In this document: positions 63,282 through 64,000 of the stretch, piece by piece | Layout of the letters: every line of letters starts with the position of its first letter | Position numbering within the stretch: position 1 is the stretch's first letter | Origin: Serpula lacrymans var. lacrymans S7.9 | Lineage: Eukaryota > Basidiomycota > Agaricomycetes > Boletales > Serpulaceae | Length of the DNA stretch: 64,000 nucleotides | Assembly (NCBI RefSeq): GCF_000218685.1 | Contig: NW_006763299.1 | Span: 1,380,031-1,444,030, forward strand | Reading direction: 5' to 3' | Program-made: the position numbers and the translations under genes | Notes under the pieces: generated by a model | Seen by the model: the letters and a program-made list of their open reading frames with translations, nothing else | Told to the model about the DNA's origin: nothing | Databases searched by the model: none

Positions 63282-64000
63282 TCAGTCATTGAGGACAGTT
63301 AGATGAATAAAATTGCTTATTCACCCTTAGAAGGCCTGAAAAGACGCACTGGGCGAGAGAAGTATAATGCCATGCCTCTGGTGGCCGTACGCGCCAGTGC
63401 TGCATAGACGGAATTTCCTTGACGCTCTTGGGTTGCTGCATCCTCAGCGGTAGTGGACATGCATGCGGGATGTGCTGGCGTATTAATTTACTGGCAACTT
63501 GAAGTGCGTGCCAGACAAAAGATATTTGAAGAGACACCTGACCAGAGTCTGACCAGTCGCGCCAGGAACGTGGCCTCCAAAAAGGGTTGCTACTAGCTTG
63601 GCTTTTCAACTTAGCCTCAACCTATGATAACATGCTTTCTGTTCGAAAACCCCGGATTCCCTCTCGAATCCCCTTTAGCGCTTTAGGTTAGATAATCGTC
63701 AATTTCAACGAATAACCTGACATTAGGCGTAGAAAGTTGAAAATCAAGGCCTTCGATCCGCACCGCGCTCTCACGTCATTGCTTATCGAATGATTCAAAC
63801 TTGAAAGTGACTTACGCTCACTGGCAGCCCAACCTACGGAATACCACACATCATTCAGTCTGTCACGTCCGCATATCCTGCTCCTTTTGATCCCAGGGTT
63901 CGTTCAACTGTGAGTGTTAGGTGTGTTTTTACAACAGGAAGAGGCTTTTCCCGCAACTAAATAAATCTCTACGTTCGCGAAATCATCAAATTACTACACA
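63282..64000. other. Carrier upstream region, right arm
   Basis: Mirror of 50741-51466. Compared with the left arm it lacks a ~17-bp stretch near 63595 and has a ~10-bp ACTCTGGTCAG-type duplication near 63545. No gene. Confidence 0.5.

Larger units (their letters stand above)
60766..64000 (-). repeat. Right arm of the inverted duplication, open at the window end
   Basis: Reverse complement of 50741-53764. It still matches at base 64000, so the arm continues outside the window. It contains the intact ALG5 and the second carrier copy. Confidence 0.95.

Overview
The window comes from a filamentous fungus, very probably an Agaricomycete (mushroom-class basidiomycete). The evidence is the intron-rich single-copy genes with 50-100 bp GT-AG introns (ARP2, ALG5, a mitochondrial carrier), an expanded family of GSTFuA-type glutathione transferases, a DUF6589 gene, and Ty3, Copia, LINE and PIF1-helicase repeats of the kind common in that group. 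Most of the 64 kb is transposon-derived. Host genes sit at 0-2, 34-38.6, 49-54 and 59-64 kb.

Layout. 0.1-2.1 kb: a GST gene and a secreted RNase of the N1/T1 family. 3.1-3.6 kb: a long inverted repeat with a 100-N assembly gap at its centre. 4.96-16.14 kb: a near-pristine Ty3 element (called E1 here) with 1819-bp LTRs that each carry a 180-codon ORF. 16.2-26.1 kb: one decayed DUF6589 gene on the minus strand, split by a solo LTR (TSD GGTAT) and by a complete 6.9-kb chromovirus (called E2, TSD ATATG). 26.4-28.4 kb: another solo LTR and an unidentified coding relic. 28.46-30.28 kb: a solo LTR of the E1 family in opposite orientation. 30.5-32.6 kb: LTR and Copia debris plus a 196-bp element with a tRNA-like segment. 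34-36.4 kb: a second GST gene and a GST pseudogene. 36.7-38.6 kb: ARP2 (8 exons) and an intron-containing tRNA-Asn. 40.3-40.9 kb: LINE relic. 41.86-47.69 kb: a Copia element (TSD TACTG) with a solo LTR nested in its gag. 49.3-50.7 kb: a PD-(D/E)XK-like gene broken by a solo LTR of that Copia family. 50.7-53.8 and 60.8-64 kb: two arms of a ~3-kb inverted duplication carrying a mitochondrial carrier and ALG5. Between the arms lie PIF1-helicase and other relics and a third intact GST.

Two results stand out. First, the 4-bp target duplications of E1 and of the opposite-facing solo LTR are swapped (ACGG...CCGC against CCGC...ACGG). This is what a 12.3-kb inversion of 16138-28461 by recombination between inverted LTRs would leave, although a misassembly at identical LTRs would look the same. 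Second, both Ty3 elements carry small membrane-protein ORFs outside gag-pol: one inside the E1 LTR, one in the E1 PR-RT spacer and one in the E2 leader. They also show textbook-like recoding sites: CTT TGA with pol in +1 for E1, and GGGTTTT then TGA with pol in -1 for E2. E2 additionally shows Tf1-like self-priming complementarity.

Host-gene roles: ARP2 (branched actin), ALG5 (dolichol-phosphate-glucose synthesis in the ER), mitochondrial solute transport, glutathione conjugation or ether cleavage (GSTs), and a secreted ribonuclease. They show no shared pathway. All identifications are from reading the sequence; no database search was run.
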